This document shows, in pieces, positions 51,121 through 60,200 of a stretch of 64,000 nt of DNA; the first letter of the stretch is position 1, and each line of letters starts with the position of its first letter. The position numbers and the translations under genes are program-made. The notes beneath the pieces are model-generated. The model was not told the origin of the DNA. It worked only from the letters and a program-made list of their open reading frames with translations, and searched no databases. Location of the stretch: assembly GCF_036325985.1 (NCBI RefSeq), contig NZ_JAUHLI010000001.1:1-64000 (forward strand), given 5' to 3'. This stretch comes from Alkalimonas cellulosilytica (lineage in GTDB: Bacteria > Pseudomonadota > Gammaproteobacteria > Enterobacterales > Alteromonadaceae).

Positions 51121-52022
51121 CAGCGCTGATACAGCTGCTGGTGGCCTGGCAGTCTCAGGTCAAGTCGCTGCGCTTCACGTAGCACAAAGCCGGTAATAAA
51201 CTCCAGCTCGGTTTGGCGCCCGGCCAGCCGATCCTGCAGCATGGAAGAGCGGTTGCTGGCGGTTTGTGCTATCACCTGCTGCAGCTGCTGCCAGGCGGCT
51301 GCTTTGTCTTGCGGATAGCCTGCACGCTCTGCCAGCAGGCAGAATTCATCCAGTAACTGCGTTAACTCTGCGGCAAAGCGCGGCTGTGCTAATTCGCCAT
51401 TTTCCACCTGATGCAGTGCGGTCAAAGGATTGATCAGGCAGTTGATCAGCAGTTTTTGCCATAGATAGGGCTGGATATCGGCTACACAGTGCAAAGGTCC
51501 AATGGCCTGATGCAGGGCTTTGGCAACCTTCGGTGTCTGGCTGCTGGCAGGCTGTATTGCACCTAACACACTGCTGCCAGTGCCACTATGCACCACCTGG
51601 CGCTCAGCCTGGTAGCCTGGTTCAATGTAAGCACCATGGGTAGTGGTCAAAAACCACAACTGCTGCATAGGTTTTAACGGGGGCTGAATTGCTTCGAGCG
51701 TCCCCAGGCCATTGTGGCTTAAAATCAAACACGCATTCTCTGCCAACAAAGGCTGCAATTGCTGAATGCAGCTGAGTGCATCGTAGGCTTTTACCGCGAT
51801 AAAGGCTGTTTCGATAGGCTGCTCAACCGGCCAGGGCTCGAAATGATGAGTATGGCGACTGCCATCAAGTGCCGTGAAGTCCACAGTCAAAGGGGCTGGC
51901 TGACGCAGCCAAAGCTTAACCCCAGCCCCTTGCTGCTGCAATTGGCAGGCGGCCAGCAAGCCGATGGCTCCTTTACCAACCACCAGCCAGGACTGTCTGT
52001 TTTTCGATGATAAGTCTGTCAT
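51102..52022 (-). CDS. panE: 2-dehydropantoate 2-reductase
   Basis: 306 residues. It reduces ketopantoate to pantoate with NADPH in pantothenate synthesis. The nucleotide motif is VVGKGAIGLLAA near the N-terminus; Lys and Glu catalytic residues fit AVKAYDAL and the helical C-terminal domain (KLLINCLINPLTAL). The start at 52022 (MTDLSSKNRQSW) was chosen over 52034. ApbA/PanE paralogs exist, so exact substrate assignment is slightly uncertain. Confidence 0.88.
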   Translation of the reverse strand: MTDLSSKNRQSWLVVGKGAIGLLAACQLQQQGAGVKLWLRQPAPLTVDFTALDGSRHTHHFEPWPVEQPIETAFIAVKAYDALSCIQQLQPLLAENACLILSHNGLGTLEAIQPPLKPMQQLWFLTTTHGAYIEPGYQAERQVVHSGTGSSVLGAIQPASSQTPKVAKALHQAIGPLHCVADIQPYLWQKLLINCLINPLTALHQVENGELAQPRFAAELTQLLDEFCLLAERAGYPQDKAAAWQQLQQVIAQTASNRSSMLQDRLAGRQTELEFITGFVLREAQRLDLRLPGHQQLYQRCQDAGF

Positions 52023-52068
52023 ACTGAATCTCACAGCAACAATGCTCGGATTGTAGCAATTTTATCGC

Positions 52069-52074
52069 TATAAT
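52069..52074 (+). promoter_or_regulatory. -10 element before yajQ
   Basis: A perfect TATAAT lies 29 bases before the yajQ start. No good -35 was found. Confidence 0.35.
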
Positions 52075-52102
52075 CACGCTGTTTAATTTGTTGGGAGCTT
52101 TT

Positions 52103-52585
52103 ATGCCATCTTTTGATATTGTGTCGGAAATTGAACAGCAGGAAGTGCTGAATGCGGTTGAAAATGCCAATCGTGAACTGGATACCCGTTACGATTTTCG
52201 TGGCGTCGAAGCCACCTTCACCTTGAGTGATCAAGTCGTGACTATGAAAGCGGAAGCTGAATTCCAGTTGCAGCAGATGCTGGAAATCTTCCGGGCCAAA
52301 GCCATTAAGCGCAACTTGGATGTGCGTTCTTTCAAAGAGAACGAGGTGGTGCACTCCGGCAAAACCTACAGCCAGACATTAAGCATGCTGCAAGGGATTG
52401 ATACGGCCACTGCGAAAAAGCTGGTTAAACTGATCAAAGACAGCAAGCTGAAAGTACAGGCCTCCATCCAGGGGGATCAGGTACGGGTGACTGGCAAAAA
52501 GCGTGATGACTTGCAAGAGGCCATCGCCTTTGTCAAACAAAGTGAGCTGGAGCAGCCATTCCAGTTCACCAACTTCCGTGATTAG
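52103..52585 (+). CDS. yajQ: YajQ family cyclic-di-GMP/nucleotide-binding protein
   Basis: 160 residues. The start at 52103 has GGGAG upstream and gives MPSFDIVSEIEQQEVLNAVE. The conserved core DTRYDFRGVEAT, the C-terminal KKLVKLIKDSKLKVQASIQG and ending QPFQFTNFRD identify the family. YajQ proteins bind nucleotides and, in Xanthomonas and Pseudomonas, c-di-GMP. A gene alone here, followed by a terminator-like hairpin. Confidence 0.95.
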   Translation: MPSFDIVSEIEQQEVLNAVENANRELDTRYDFRGVEATFTLSDQVVTMKAEAEFQLQQMLEIFRAKAIKRNLDVRSFKENEVVHSGKTYSQTLSMLQGIDTATAKKLVKLIKDSKLKVQASIQGDQVRVTGKKRDDLQEAIAFVKQSELEQPFQFTNFRD

Positions 52586-52623
52586 CCTCGACTCTTATTT
52601 CCACTATTGACCCCACTTTTTAT

Positions 52624-52657
52624 CAAGACAGGCTGACTAGTCAGCCTGGTCTTGTTT
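52624..52657 (+). terminator. Terminator-like hairpin after yajQ
   Basis: A long near-perfect stem of about 15 pairs (CAAGACAGGCTGACT with AGTCAGCCTGGTCTTG, one bulged G) is followed by a short T stretch. Confidence 0.65.
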
Positions 52658-52684
52658 GATGTTATTTAGCCATCTGGATTTCTA

Positions 52685-52712
52685 TTGACATTTCTTCTAC
52701 TCAGGCTACACT
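52685..52712 (+). promoter_or_regulatory. Promoter of the btuB riboswitch transcript
   Basis: A perfect TTGACA and TACACT are separated by 16 bases. A start about 7 bases later falls at the first base of the riboswitch P1 stem. Confidence 0.6.
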
Positions 52713-52720
52713 GGGCCCGC

Positions 52721-52878
52721 TTTTTTCAGGTGCTGCGTGAACACGCAGTGAAACGGGAATCTGGTGAAAAACCAGAGCTGCCCCCGCAACGGTAACAAGC
52801 CTGGTCCGAAACCACTGTCGTTTGATGGGAAGGTGAGGACATAACCTGCTTGTAAGCCCGGAGACCGGCCTGAAAAGT
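52721..52878 (+). promoter_or_regulatory. Cobalamin riboswitch
   Basis: The aptamer elements of the adenosylcobalamin riboswitch are all visible: P1 TTTTCAGG pairing with CCTGAAAA at the 3' end, GAAACGGGAA-CTGGTG, the core CTGCCCCCGCAACGGTAA and the B12 box AAGCCCGGAGACCGGCC. It sits before the btuB-like gene. Downstream, AATGTGC / GCACATT (about 52892-52910) forms a hairpin that abuts the GCAGGAG ribosome site, and CCTGC near 52845 can pair with that site, so translational control is likely. This fills the 337-base gap between yajQ and btuB. Confidence 0.95.
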
Positions 52879-52922
52879 CCATCAACCAACCAATGTGCGG
52901 TGGGCACATTGCAGGAGTGTTT

Positions 52923-54698
52923 ATGTTTAAGTATTCGTTGGCAGCTTTGGCTGTCACCTCGCTGCTGCCTGCAGCTTTTGCCGACTCGATTGAAACCATT
53001 ACCATCTACAGCAGCCGCCAGCCACTTGCGGTGGAGCAAAGTCTGGCCAGTGTCACTGTGCTGGAGCGCGAGGATATTGTCGCTCGTCAGGCAGCCGATT
53101 TACCGGCGCTATTAAACCAGTTGCCGGGAGTGACCATTGCCCGCGACGGTGGCCGAGGCCAAAACACCGGAGTGTTTATCCGAGGTGGTAATACTGGTCA
53201 TACTCTGGTGTTGGTGGATGGTGTCCGCACTGGCTCGGCCACTTTGGGGCAGAGCTCGCTGTCGATGATCCCGCTGGATCTGATTGAGCGCATCGAAGTG
53301 ATCCGCGGTCCACGTGCCGCCTGGTATGGCTCAGATGCGCTGGCAGGGGTCATTGCCATTACCACCCGACGTCAGCAGCGTACTGAGTTCAATGCCGGGG
53401 TGGGCAGCTACGGGCTGCTGGAAACGGATCTGGGTGTGCAGCATCAGCAGGGCGACTGGCAGCTGCATGCGAATCTTGGCTACAGCCGGGCGGATGGTTT
53501 TGATGTGCAGCCAGCACTGGACCTGGATAAAGACGGCTTCTGGCAGCGTTTTGCCCGTTTAGGTGCGGCCTACCAATCCGAGCTGGGACAGTTTCACTGG
53601 CACAGCCATATCAATAGCGGCCGTTACGATTTTGATACCGCCTGGGGTAGTGAAGATCGCTCAGCGGTTTTGCAGCGCAGCCATGTACTGGGCTGGCAAC
53701 ATCAATGGGCTGAGACCGGTCATCAGTTGCAGCTAAGCCGCAACCTCGATAGTGATACTACGTTTGGCCCGGACTCACGCAGCCCCTTTAGTACCGCCCG
53801 CGATGAAGTGAACTATCAGTTGAACCATAGGGTGCAGCCAGCGCTGGATCTGTTGCTTGGGGCAAACTGGTATCAGGAAGAAGTGGCTAAAGCAGCGCCT
53901 GCTTATGAAGAGAGTAAGCGCAACAACAGAGCGCTCTTTGCCGGTTTCAATTACCAACCAGCTGACTGGTTGTTTGAGGCGGCGGCCAGACAAGATCGCT
54001 TTAGTCAGTATGGTAAAGAGCACACCTGGCAGCTGGCCGCTGGCTATTATGTGTCGGAGCAGTGGTTGCTACGTGTTAGCCGTGGTACGGCTTTTAAGGT
54101 GCCTTCGTTTAATCAGCTGTACTGGCCCGGTTTTGGTAACTCGGATTTAAAGCCGGAAGAGTCGGTATCCGATGAAGTGGCCTTGCGTTTTACTGGCTCG
54201 CGCTTGCAATCCGAGCTGGTGCTGTTTGACCGTGAGGTCACCAACTTGATTCAAGGCAGCGAGCAGGCTGAAAATGTGCTGCTTGCCACAGTGCGGGGTG
54301 CGGAGTACAGCCTTGGTCTGGCTTTAGCTCAGTGGCAGCATCAGCTGGCTTATACCTGGCTGGATGCACGCAATGAACAGACTGGTGAGCCTTTGCAGCG
54401 ACGGCCGAAACACAGCATCAATCTGCGCAGTGGCTGGCAGGGTGAACAGTGGCAGGCGTTCGCCACCTTGGATTACCAAAGCGCGACCTTTCAGGGTTTT
54501 GACTGGAACAGCATGGCCAATTACCCGGATTTGGGTGGTTTTACCTTGCTGGGGCTGGGCGCCAGTTACCAGCTAAGCCCACAATGGCAATTACGAGCCA
54601 AGCTGGACAATCTGACCAACAAAACCTATCAGACCAGTATTGGTTACGCTACCGCTGGTCGTAGCATTGGTTTGCGTCTGAGCTATCAGGGCTTCTGA
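52923..54698 (+). CDS. btuB: TonB-dependent vitamin B12 receptor
   Basis: The 591-residue outer-membrane cobalamin receptor. The ATG at 52923 follows GCAGGAG and gives signal peptide MFKYSLAALAVTSLLPAAFA. A TonB-box-like ETITIYSSR, plug domain (about 45-150, VLVDGVRTGSATLG, IERIEVIRGPRAAWYGSDA) and 22-strand barrel follow, ending in aromatic F (LRLSYQGF). The riboswitch directly upstream supports B12 as ligand. A terminator follows. Confidence 0.93.
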   Translation: MFKYSLAALAVTSLLPAAFADSIETITIYSSRQPLAVEQSLASVTVLEREDIVARQAADLPALLNQLPGVTIARDGGRGQNTGVFIRGGNTGHTLVLVDGVRTGSATLGQSSLSMIPLDLIERIEVIRGPRAAWYGSDALAGVIAITTRRQQRTEFNAGVGSYGLLETDLGVQHQQGDWQLHANLGYSRADGFDVQPALDLDKDGFWQRFARLGAAYQSELGQFHWHSHINSGRYDFDTAWGSEDRSAVLQRSHVLGWQHQWAETGHQLQLSRNLDSDTTFGPDSRSPFSTARDEVNYQLNHRVQPALDLLLGANWYQEEVAKAAPAYEESKRNNRALFAGFNYQPADWLFEAAARQDRFSQYGKEHTWQLAAGYYVSEQWLLRVSRGTAFKVPSFNQLYWPGFGNSDLKPEESVSDEVALRFTGSRLQSELVLFDREVTNLIQGSEQAENVLLATVRGAEYSLGLALAQWQHQLAYTWLDARNEQTGEPLQRRPKHSINLRSGWQGEQWQAFATLDYQSATFQGFDWNSMANYPDLGGFTLLGLGASYQLSPQWQLRAKLDNLTNKTYQTSIGYATAGRSIGLRLSYQGF

Positions 54699-54704
54699 AG
54701 GCTG

Positions 54705-54737
54705 AAGCACTGATGGCCTTTGCGATCAGTGCTTTTT
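54705..54737 (+). terminator. Terminator shared by btuB and msrA
   Basis: The stem AAGCACTGAT / ATCAGTGCTT with a 10-base loop is followed by T residues. It overlaps the 3' end of msrA on the other strand. Confidence 0.8.
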
Positions 54738-55265
54738 CAGTAAGGCAGCAAACTCCGCTCTGAATTTCGCCATTTTGGGGGCCACAATAAACTGACAGTA
54801 GCCTTGCTGCGGGTTTTGCATAAAATAGCCTTGATGGTAACTTTCAGCCGGATAAAAGGTACTGGCTGGGCTAAGCTCTGTCACAATGGGAGCGGCAAAC
54901 ACCTGTTGCTGGTTCATTTCGGCTAGCAGCTGGCTGGCTTGTCGCTGCTGCTCGTCGCTATGAAAGAAAATCACCGAGCGGTACTGGGTGCCTACATCGT
55001 TGCCCTGACGATTGAGCTGGGTGGGATCATGCAGGCAGAAGAATATCTGGCACAGCTGCTGAAAACGAATCACATCCGGATCAAAGCGGATCTGCACCAC
55101 TTCGGCATGGCCGGTCTGGCCGGTACAAATTTGCTGATAATTGGGGTTTTGCGTATGGCCGCCCATGTAGCCACTGATGGCGGTTTCAACCCCCTGAAGT
55201 TGGTTCATGGCGGCTTCCAGGCACCAAAAGCAGCCGGCGCCAAAGGTAGCGGTTTCTAAGCTCAT
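54726..55265 (-). CDS. msrA: Peptide methionine sulfoxide reductase MsrA
   Basis: 179 residues. It reduces methionine-S-sulfoxide in proteins. The catalytic motif is GCFWCLE with Cys12, and the family motif is GYMGGHTQNPNYQQICTGQTGHAE (shown in part as GQTGHAEVV). The start at 55265 has a perfect AAGGAG site; an ATG 18 bases earlier was rejected. Confidence 0.95.
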   Translation of the reverse strand: MSLETATFGAGCFWCLEAAMNQLQGVETAISGYMGGHTQNPNYQQICTGQTGHAEVVQIRFDPDVIRFQQLCQIFFCLHDPTQLNRQGNDVGTQYRSVIFFHSDEQQRQASQLLAEMNQQQVFAAPIVTELSPASTFYPAESYHQGYFMQNPQQGYCQFIVAPKMAKFRAEFAALLKKH

Positions 55266-55349
55266 CGTATTCTCCTTATGCACGGATAGGATTGATCGTA
55301 GCGCTTCTGGTATACGTACACCAGCTCAATTGGATGAATAGGAATCAGC

Positions 55350-56321
55350 ATGCGTGTTGCAATTGTAGGTGCCGGCGTCGCCGGTTTAAGTTGTGGTCAG
55401 GCGCTGCTAGCAGCAGGTGCAGAAGTGCACTGGTTTGATAAAAGCAGGGCCACAGCTGGCCGTGCCTCGGCCAAACGGGTTTTTGGCAGTCATGTCGATT
55501 TAGGCGCGCAATACTTTACTGTGCGTCAGCTGGCGTTTCGACAGCAAGTTGACCTTTGGGAGCAGCAGCAGTTGGTGGCCCCCTGGCCAGCACAGCTCTA
55601 CTGCTTTGCTAATGGGCACTTGCAGCAATCCAACGATGATATCAAGCGCTATGTGGGCCTGCCGGCTATGCACAGCCCCTGGCGCGTCGGGCTTTCAGAG
55701 TTGGCATTTACACTCAACTGCCGCATTCAGGTTATAGAGTACCAGCAAGGTTGGCAGTTGCAGGCTGAGGATGGCCGCAGCTTCTCTGGCTTTGACGCCC
55801 TGGTGCTGGCACTGCCTCCGGCTCAGGCCGCTGAACTGTTGGCTCAGGACGACGATTTACGACAACAAGTACCCACCAGTTTGTTGCAGCCTTGTCAGGC
55901 GATTGCGCTTGAGCTATCAGAGCCTATTACGCATCCTGCAACGGCAGTGTTTGTCAAAAACCGGCCTGTAAGCTGGCTGGCTAACAACAGCGATAAACCC
56001 GGGCGAAAAGCCGAGCGCCAACACTGGGTGCTGCATTTTACCCCTGAGTTCAGTCAGCAGCACCTGACAGCCACAGCCGATGAGCTAAGCTTGCTGGCAC
56101 AGGCCGAGTTGTCTTTGCTGTTTCAACAAGATGTTCAGGTAGAACAGAGTGTGCACCAACGCTGGCTTTATGCCATTGTTGATGCAGAGCAGCCTGCGCC
56201 AGGTGTGCTGATAAGCCGCCGTTTCCCTTGTGTGCTGACCGGTGACTGGTGTCTGGGAGGTCGGGTTGAAAATGCCTGGCTGGCAGGCCAGCAGGCAGCT
56301 AAGGCGGTGCTGCATGTCTGA
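55350..56321 (+). CDS. FAD-dependent oxidoreductase (renalase/amine oxidase-like)
   Basis: 323 residues with an N-terminal dinucleotide fold VAIVGAGVAGLSCGQALL and the second flavin motif GRASAKRVFGSHVDLGAQYF, like renalase-type NAD(P)/FAD oxidoreductases. The C-terminal FAD contact VLTGDWCLGGRVENAWLAG is present. Substrate unknown. It overlaps the SDR gene by 8 bases, so the two are co-translated and may serve the same pathway. Confidence 0.85.
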   Translation: MRVAIVGAGVAGLSCGQALLAAGAEVHWFDKSRATAGRASAKRVFGSHVDLGAQYFTVRQLAFRQQVDLWEQQQLVAPWPAQLYCFANGHLQQSNDDIKRYVGLPAMHSPWRVGLSELAFTLNCRIQVIEYQQGWQLQAEDGRSFSGFDALVLALPPAQAAELLAQDDDLRQQVPTSLLQPCQAIALELSEPITHPATAVFVKNRPVSWLANNSDKPGRKAERQHWVLHFTPEFSQQHLTATADELSLLAQAELSLLFQQDVQVEQSVHQRWLYAIVDAEQPAPGVLISRRFPCVLTGDWCLGGRVENAWLAGQQAAKAVLHV

Positions 56322-57030
56322 TGTGTTGGTTGTCGGTGGAAGTGGTGCTATTGGTTCGGCGCTGATTCAGCATTATGGCGCTTTAGGGCATGGAGTAACT
56401 GCCCTCAGCCGTAAAGCTGCGCCAGCCTGGACGCAGGAGCAGGACTGGCTGCACTGGTTGCCGGTTCATGAGCAGGAGAGTGCCAGTTTGCATGCTGTAG
56501 TGGAGCAAAGCCTGGTCAGATCTCCCGGTATCATTTATCTGTGTCAGGGCTGGCTGCATCAAGATGCGATGCTGCCAGAAAAAGCCATCAGTCAGTTAAC
56601 CGACGAGCAATGGTTGCAGTCGTTGGCCGTCAACTTGTTGTCTCCTGCCAGATACCTGCAGGCGCTAATGCCGTATTTGTTTCGACAGCCTGAGGTGAAA
56701 GTGCTGGTACTGAGTGCCAAAGTGGGGAGCATTACAGACAATCATCTTGGTGGCTGGTACAGCTATCGGGCCAGTAAAGCGGCTTTGAATATGTTGGTGA
56801 AAACGGCCAGCATCGAGCTGAAGCGGCGTAACAAGGGGGCGACCTTAGTCACGGTGCATCCTGGTACCACCGCATCGGAATTATCCGCACCGTTTCAGGC
56901 CAGAGTACCAGCGGCACAATTGCAAAGCCCGCAAAGTACCGCCAGACGCTTGGCTCAGGTTGCCGCCGGTTTACAGCCAGAACACACCGGCTCGCTGCTG
57001 AACTGGGATGGCAAGCCCTTGGCGTTTTGA
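56314..57030 (+). CDS. Short-chain dehydrogenase/reductase
   Basis: 238 residues. The start at 56314 gives MSDVLVVGGSGAIGSALIQH with the Gly-rich NAD(P) motif. The catalytic Tyr-Lys is in YSYRASKAAL, with Ser in LSAKVGS upstream. It resembles the CsgA/C-factor-like SDR group. It follows the FAD oxidoreductase with an overlap and ends before a strong terminator. Substrate unknown. Confidence 0.88.
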   Translation: MSDVLVVGGSGAIGSALIQHYGALGHGVTALSRKAAPAWTQEQDWLHWLPVHEQESASLHAVVEQSLVRSPGIIYLCQGWLHQDAMLPEKAISQLTDEQWLQSLAVNLLSPARYLQALMPYLFRQPEVKVLVLSAKVGSITDNHLGGWYSYRASKAALNMLVKTASIELKRRNKGATLVTVHPGTTASELSAPFQARVPAAQLQSPQSTARRLAQVAAGLQPEHTGSLLNWDGKPLAF

Positions 57031-57060
57031 GTTATGTTCAGATTCGCTTAGGATACCAAA

Positions 57061-57090
57061 ACGGGCCGGATTGCCGGCCCGTTAGTTTTT
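57061..57090 (+). terminator. Terminator between the SDR and RND genes
   Basis: The stem ACGGGCCGG / CCGGCCCGT with loop ATTG is followed by a T-rich stretch on the plus strand. On the minus strand it lies just after the RND permease stop and could also serve it. Confidence 0.8.
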
Positions 57091-57092
57091 GT

Positions 57093-60000
57093 TTAACGTT
57101 GCTCTGGTCCGGCTGCTGCCTCCAGTGCAGCCAGCTCTTTAGCTAGTCGCTTAGGTGAGCCGGTATTGCGCGCCAAGGCTATGTACATGACTGGCACCAC
57201 ATAGAGCGTTAGCAGCGTAGCCAGTGCTACTCCAGAGAAGATGACGGTACCAATCACCATCCTGCTTTCAGAGCCTGGGCCTGAAGCCAGAATCAGAGGT
57301 AGGCTGCTCATGGCGGTGGTAAAGGCGGTCATGGTAATCGGGCGCAGGCGCTGCACTGCGGCACGGCGCACCGCCTCTTCAAAAGCCACACCCGCATCTC
57401 TTAACTGGTTGGCAAACTCCACAATCAGAATCCCGTTCTTTGCAACCAGACCAATCAACATCACCAGGCCTATCTGGCTGTAGATGTTCAGCGTCATGCC
57501 AGAGAAGTACAAGCCAGCTAAAGCACCGACCAGGCCAAGTGGCACTGTGATCATAATCACCAGCGGGTGAATGAAGCTTTCAAACTGCGCTGCCAGCACC
57601 AGATAGGTGATTAGTAGAGCCAGTAAGAATACCAGCAAGGTGGCATCACCACTTTCCTGATACAGCTGCGACTCCCCTTTGTAATCGATGCCAACATAAT
57701 CATCAATTTCAGTACGCACAATATTTTCCAGGTAGGCGAGGGCTTCGCCCAGGCTGTAGCCAGGCGCCATATTGCCACTGATGGTAATAGCACGCATCCG
57801 GTTGTAGCGATTTAAACTGGATGCAGTCGCCTCTTCGCGCAAAGTCACCAGGTTGTCCAATGGGATCAACTGATTGGATGTTCCGGAGCGAATGTAGACA
57901 TTGCTGATAGTCGATGGTGAGCGGAAGTCGTCATCCCAACCTTCCAGCAGTACATCGTATTCCCGGCCCCGATCCAGAAAGGTGGTGACCCGGCGTCCGC
58001 CCAACATGGCTTCCAGTGAGCGGCCAATGGCCCCAATGGAGACACCAAGATCCGCTGCCCGCTCTACATCAATATCTACCAACACTTGTGGGACGGTTTC
58101 GCGGTAATCGTGATCCAGCATCAGCAAGTTCGGGTTCTCGGCTGCTTTTTCCAGCACGATGTCGCGCCAGCGAGCCAAATCTTCATAGGTATTGCCCTGC
58201 AGCACAAACTGGATAGGTCGGCCACCGCCACCGCCTCCACCCAGGCCACTACGCATAAAGGTAAAGGCACGGATATCCGGCAGTTCATTCAGTTTCATCC
58301 GCACTTCGTTCATTAATTCTTCAGTACGGCGGTGATCATTATGCCAGTTCTCGGAGCCGACAATAGCGATACCGCCGTTATTCCCCCATCCAGGCACTCG
58401 GATCAGCAAGCGGTTGAACTCTCCCCGTTCGTAATACGGCAGCAGCACATCCTCAACCAGGCTCATATTACGACTGTTGCTGGCGTAACTGGCCCCTTCG
58501 GCACCATTCATGCTGACAAAAAAAGTACCTCTGTCTTCAGCAGGAGCTAACTCCGATGGTAGTAAACGCAGCAGCATGAAACTGGATAGCATACAGATGG
58601 CTACCAGGGCTATGACCGGCCAACGACTTTTGGTCACGACTTTAAGCTGGTTGGTGTAACCTGACTCCAGTTTCTGGAAGCCAATATGCAGCCAGTTGCC
58701 CAGTTTACTCTCACGTTTGCGGTGACTCAGAATTTTGCTGCACAGCATAGGTGACAGGGTCAAAGCCACAATGCTTGAAAACGCGACCGCAGCGGCGACT
58801 GCCAGAGCAAACTCAGTAAATAAACGACCAATCTGTCCTTCCATAAAGACCAGAGGCACAAATACTGAAATCAGTACCAGGGTGGTCGCAATCACGGCAA
58901 AACCGACTTCGCGGGCACCACGGTAGGCAGCCAGCAAAGGTGGCTCGCCCTGTTCAATCCGGCGGTATATATTCTCCAGCACCACGATGGAGTCATCCAC
59001 CACCAAGCCAATGGCCAGTACCATGGCCAGCAAGGTCAGCAGGTTGATAGAAAAACCCAATGCATAAAGCACTGTCACGGCCGAGATTAGCGCAACTGGT
59101 ACCGTGATGGCAGGAATAAAGGTGGCGCGAACATTGCCCAGGAAAAGATAAATCACCAACACCACCATGCTCATGGCGATAGCCAGGGTACGGTAGACCT
59201 CTTTGATGGACTCGGAAATAAATAGCGAGGAGTCGTAACCGGGTTCTATGGTGGTGCCAGGCGGCAGGTTTTGCTTGATCCGCTCCATTTCAGCTCGGGC
59301 ATTACGCACTACTTCCAGTGTATTGGCGGTAGATTGCTTCACAATACCTATGCCAAGTACATTGCGGCCATCACTGCGGAACTCACTTTCTTCATCTTCA
59401 GAGGACAGCACCACATGAGCGACTTCGCCCAGTCGAACTAACTGGTTATTAGCACCGCGTTTAATCACCAGGTTTCTAAAATCCTGCTGAGTTAAAAAAG
59501 TGCGGGCCACGCGCACGGTGAAGTCACGGTCAAGGGACTTGATGTTACCAGCCGGTAGCTCAACGTTTTCGCTACGCAGTACATTCTCAATATCCTGAAT
59601 GGTCACCTGGCGCGATGCCATGGCCTCCTGATCCAGCCAGATGCGCATGGCATAACGCCTAGCACCACCGAGACGCAAGTTAGCCACCCCATCCACTACC
59701 GAGAAGCGCTCTACAATATGGCGATCGGCGTAGTCGGTCAGCTCCAGCGAAGTCATGTTCGTACTATTCAGCACAAACCAGACCACTACATCATCATCGT
59801 CACTTGCTTTAAATACTTCTGGTGGGAATGCTTGATCAGGCAGGTTGTTCAGAGCCCTTGAGACGCGCTCCCGTACATCGTTGGAAGCCGCATCGATGTC
59901 CCGGCTGATGTTGAACTCGATGGTAATATTCGAGCGGCCATTCCGGCTGGTTGAGTTGATGCTCTTGATGCCCTCAACACCGCTGATTCGATCTTCCAGC

Positions 60001-60197
60001 AGCTGGGTAATACGCGACTCGACAATCTCTGCCGACGCGCCCGGATAGACGGTGCTGATACTGACGACAGGGCGATCGATGCTTGGGTACTCACGCAGCG
60101 GCAGCATGGTAAAACAGACAATGCCAAAAGTGAGAAGCAGCAGGTTAACAACAGTAGCAAAAACCGGGCGTTTCACCGATAAGTCTGATAGCAGCAT
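57093..60197 (-). CDS. RND multidrug efflux permease
   Basis: 1034 residues, the HAE1-type length. It has an N-terminal helix and SVKRPVFATVVNLLLL start, large periplasmic porter loops, and proton-relay Asp residues in transmembrane segment 4 (AIGLVVDDSIVVLENIYR). Twelve hydrophobic helices form two pseudo-repeats (NGILIVEFANQLRD in the second half). A run of seven Gly (SGLGGGGGGGRPIQF, around 58216-58245) is an odd insertion in the second periplasmic loop. It is preceded by its adaptor gene after 3 bases. No outer-membrane gene is adjacent, so TolC from elsewhere is expected. Confidence 0.93.
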   Translation of the reverse strand: MLLSDLSVKRPVFATVVNLLLLTFGIVCFTMLPLREYPSIDRPVVSISTVYPGASAEIVESRITQLLEDRISGVEGIKSINSTSRNGRSNITIEFNISRDIDAASNDVRERVSRALNNLPDQAFPPEVFKASDDDDVVVWFVLNSTNMTSLELTDYADRHIVERFSVVDGVANLRLGGARRYAMRIWLDQEAMASRQVTIQDIENVLRSENVELPAGNIKSLDRDFTVRVARTFLTQQDFRNLVIKRGANNQLVRLGEVAHVVLSSEDEESEFRSDGRNVLGIGIVKQSTANTLEVVRNARAEMERIKQNLPPGTTIEPGYDSSLFISESIKEVYRTLAIAMSMVVLVIYLFLGNVRATFIPAITVPVALISAVTVLYALGFSINLLTLLAMVLAIGLVVDDSIVVLENIYRRIEQGEPPLLAAYRGAREVGFAVIATTLVLISVFVPLVFMEGQIGRLFTEFALAVAAAVAFSSIVALTLSPMLCSKILSHRKRESKLGNWLHIGFQKLESGYTNQLKVVTKSRWPVIALVAICMLSSFMLLRLLPSELAPAEDRGTFFVSMNGAEGASYASNSRNMSLVEDVLLPYYERGEFNRLLIRVPGWGNNGGIAIVGSENWHNDHRRTEELMNEVRMKLNELPDIRAFTFMRSGLGGGGGGGRPIQFVLQGNTYEDLARWRDIVLEKAAENPNLLMLDHDYRETVPQVLVDIDVERAADLGVSIGAIGRSLEAMLGGRRVTTFLDRGREYDVLLEGWDDDFRSPSTISNVYIRSGTSNQLIPLDNLVTLREEATASSLNRYNRMRAITISGNMAPGYSLGEALAYLENIVRTEIDDYVGIDYKGESQLYQESGDATLLVFLLALLITYLVLAAQFESFIHPLVIMITVPLGLVGALAGLYFSGMTLNIYSQIGLVMLIGLVAKNGILIVEFANQLRDAGVAFEEAVRRAAVQRLRPITMTAFTTAMSSLPLILASGPGSESRMVIGTVIFSGVALATLLTLYVVPVMYIALARNTGSPKRLAKELAALEAAAGPEQR

Positions 60198-60200
60198 AGG

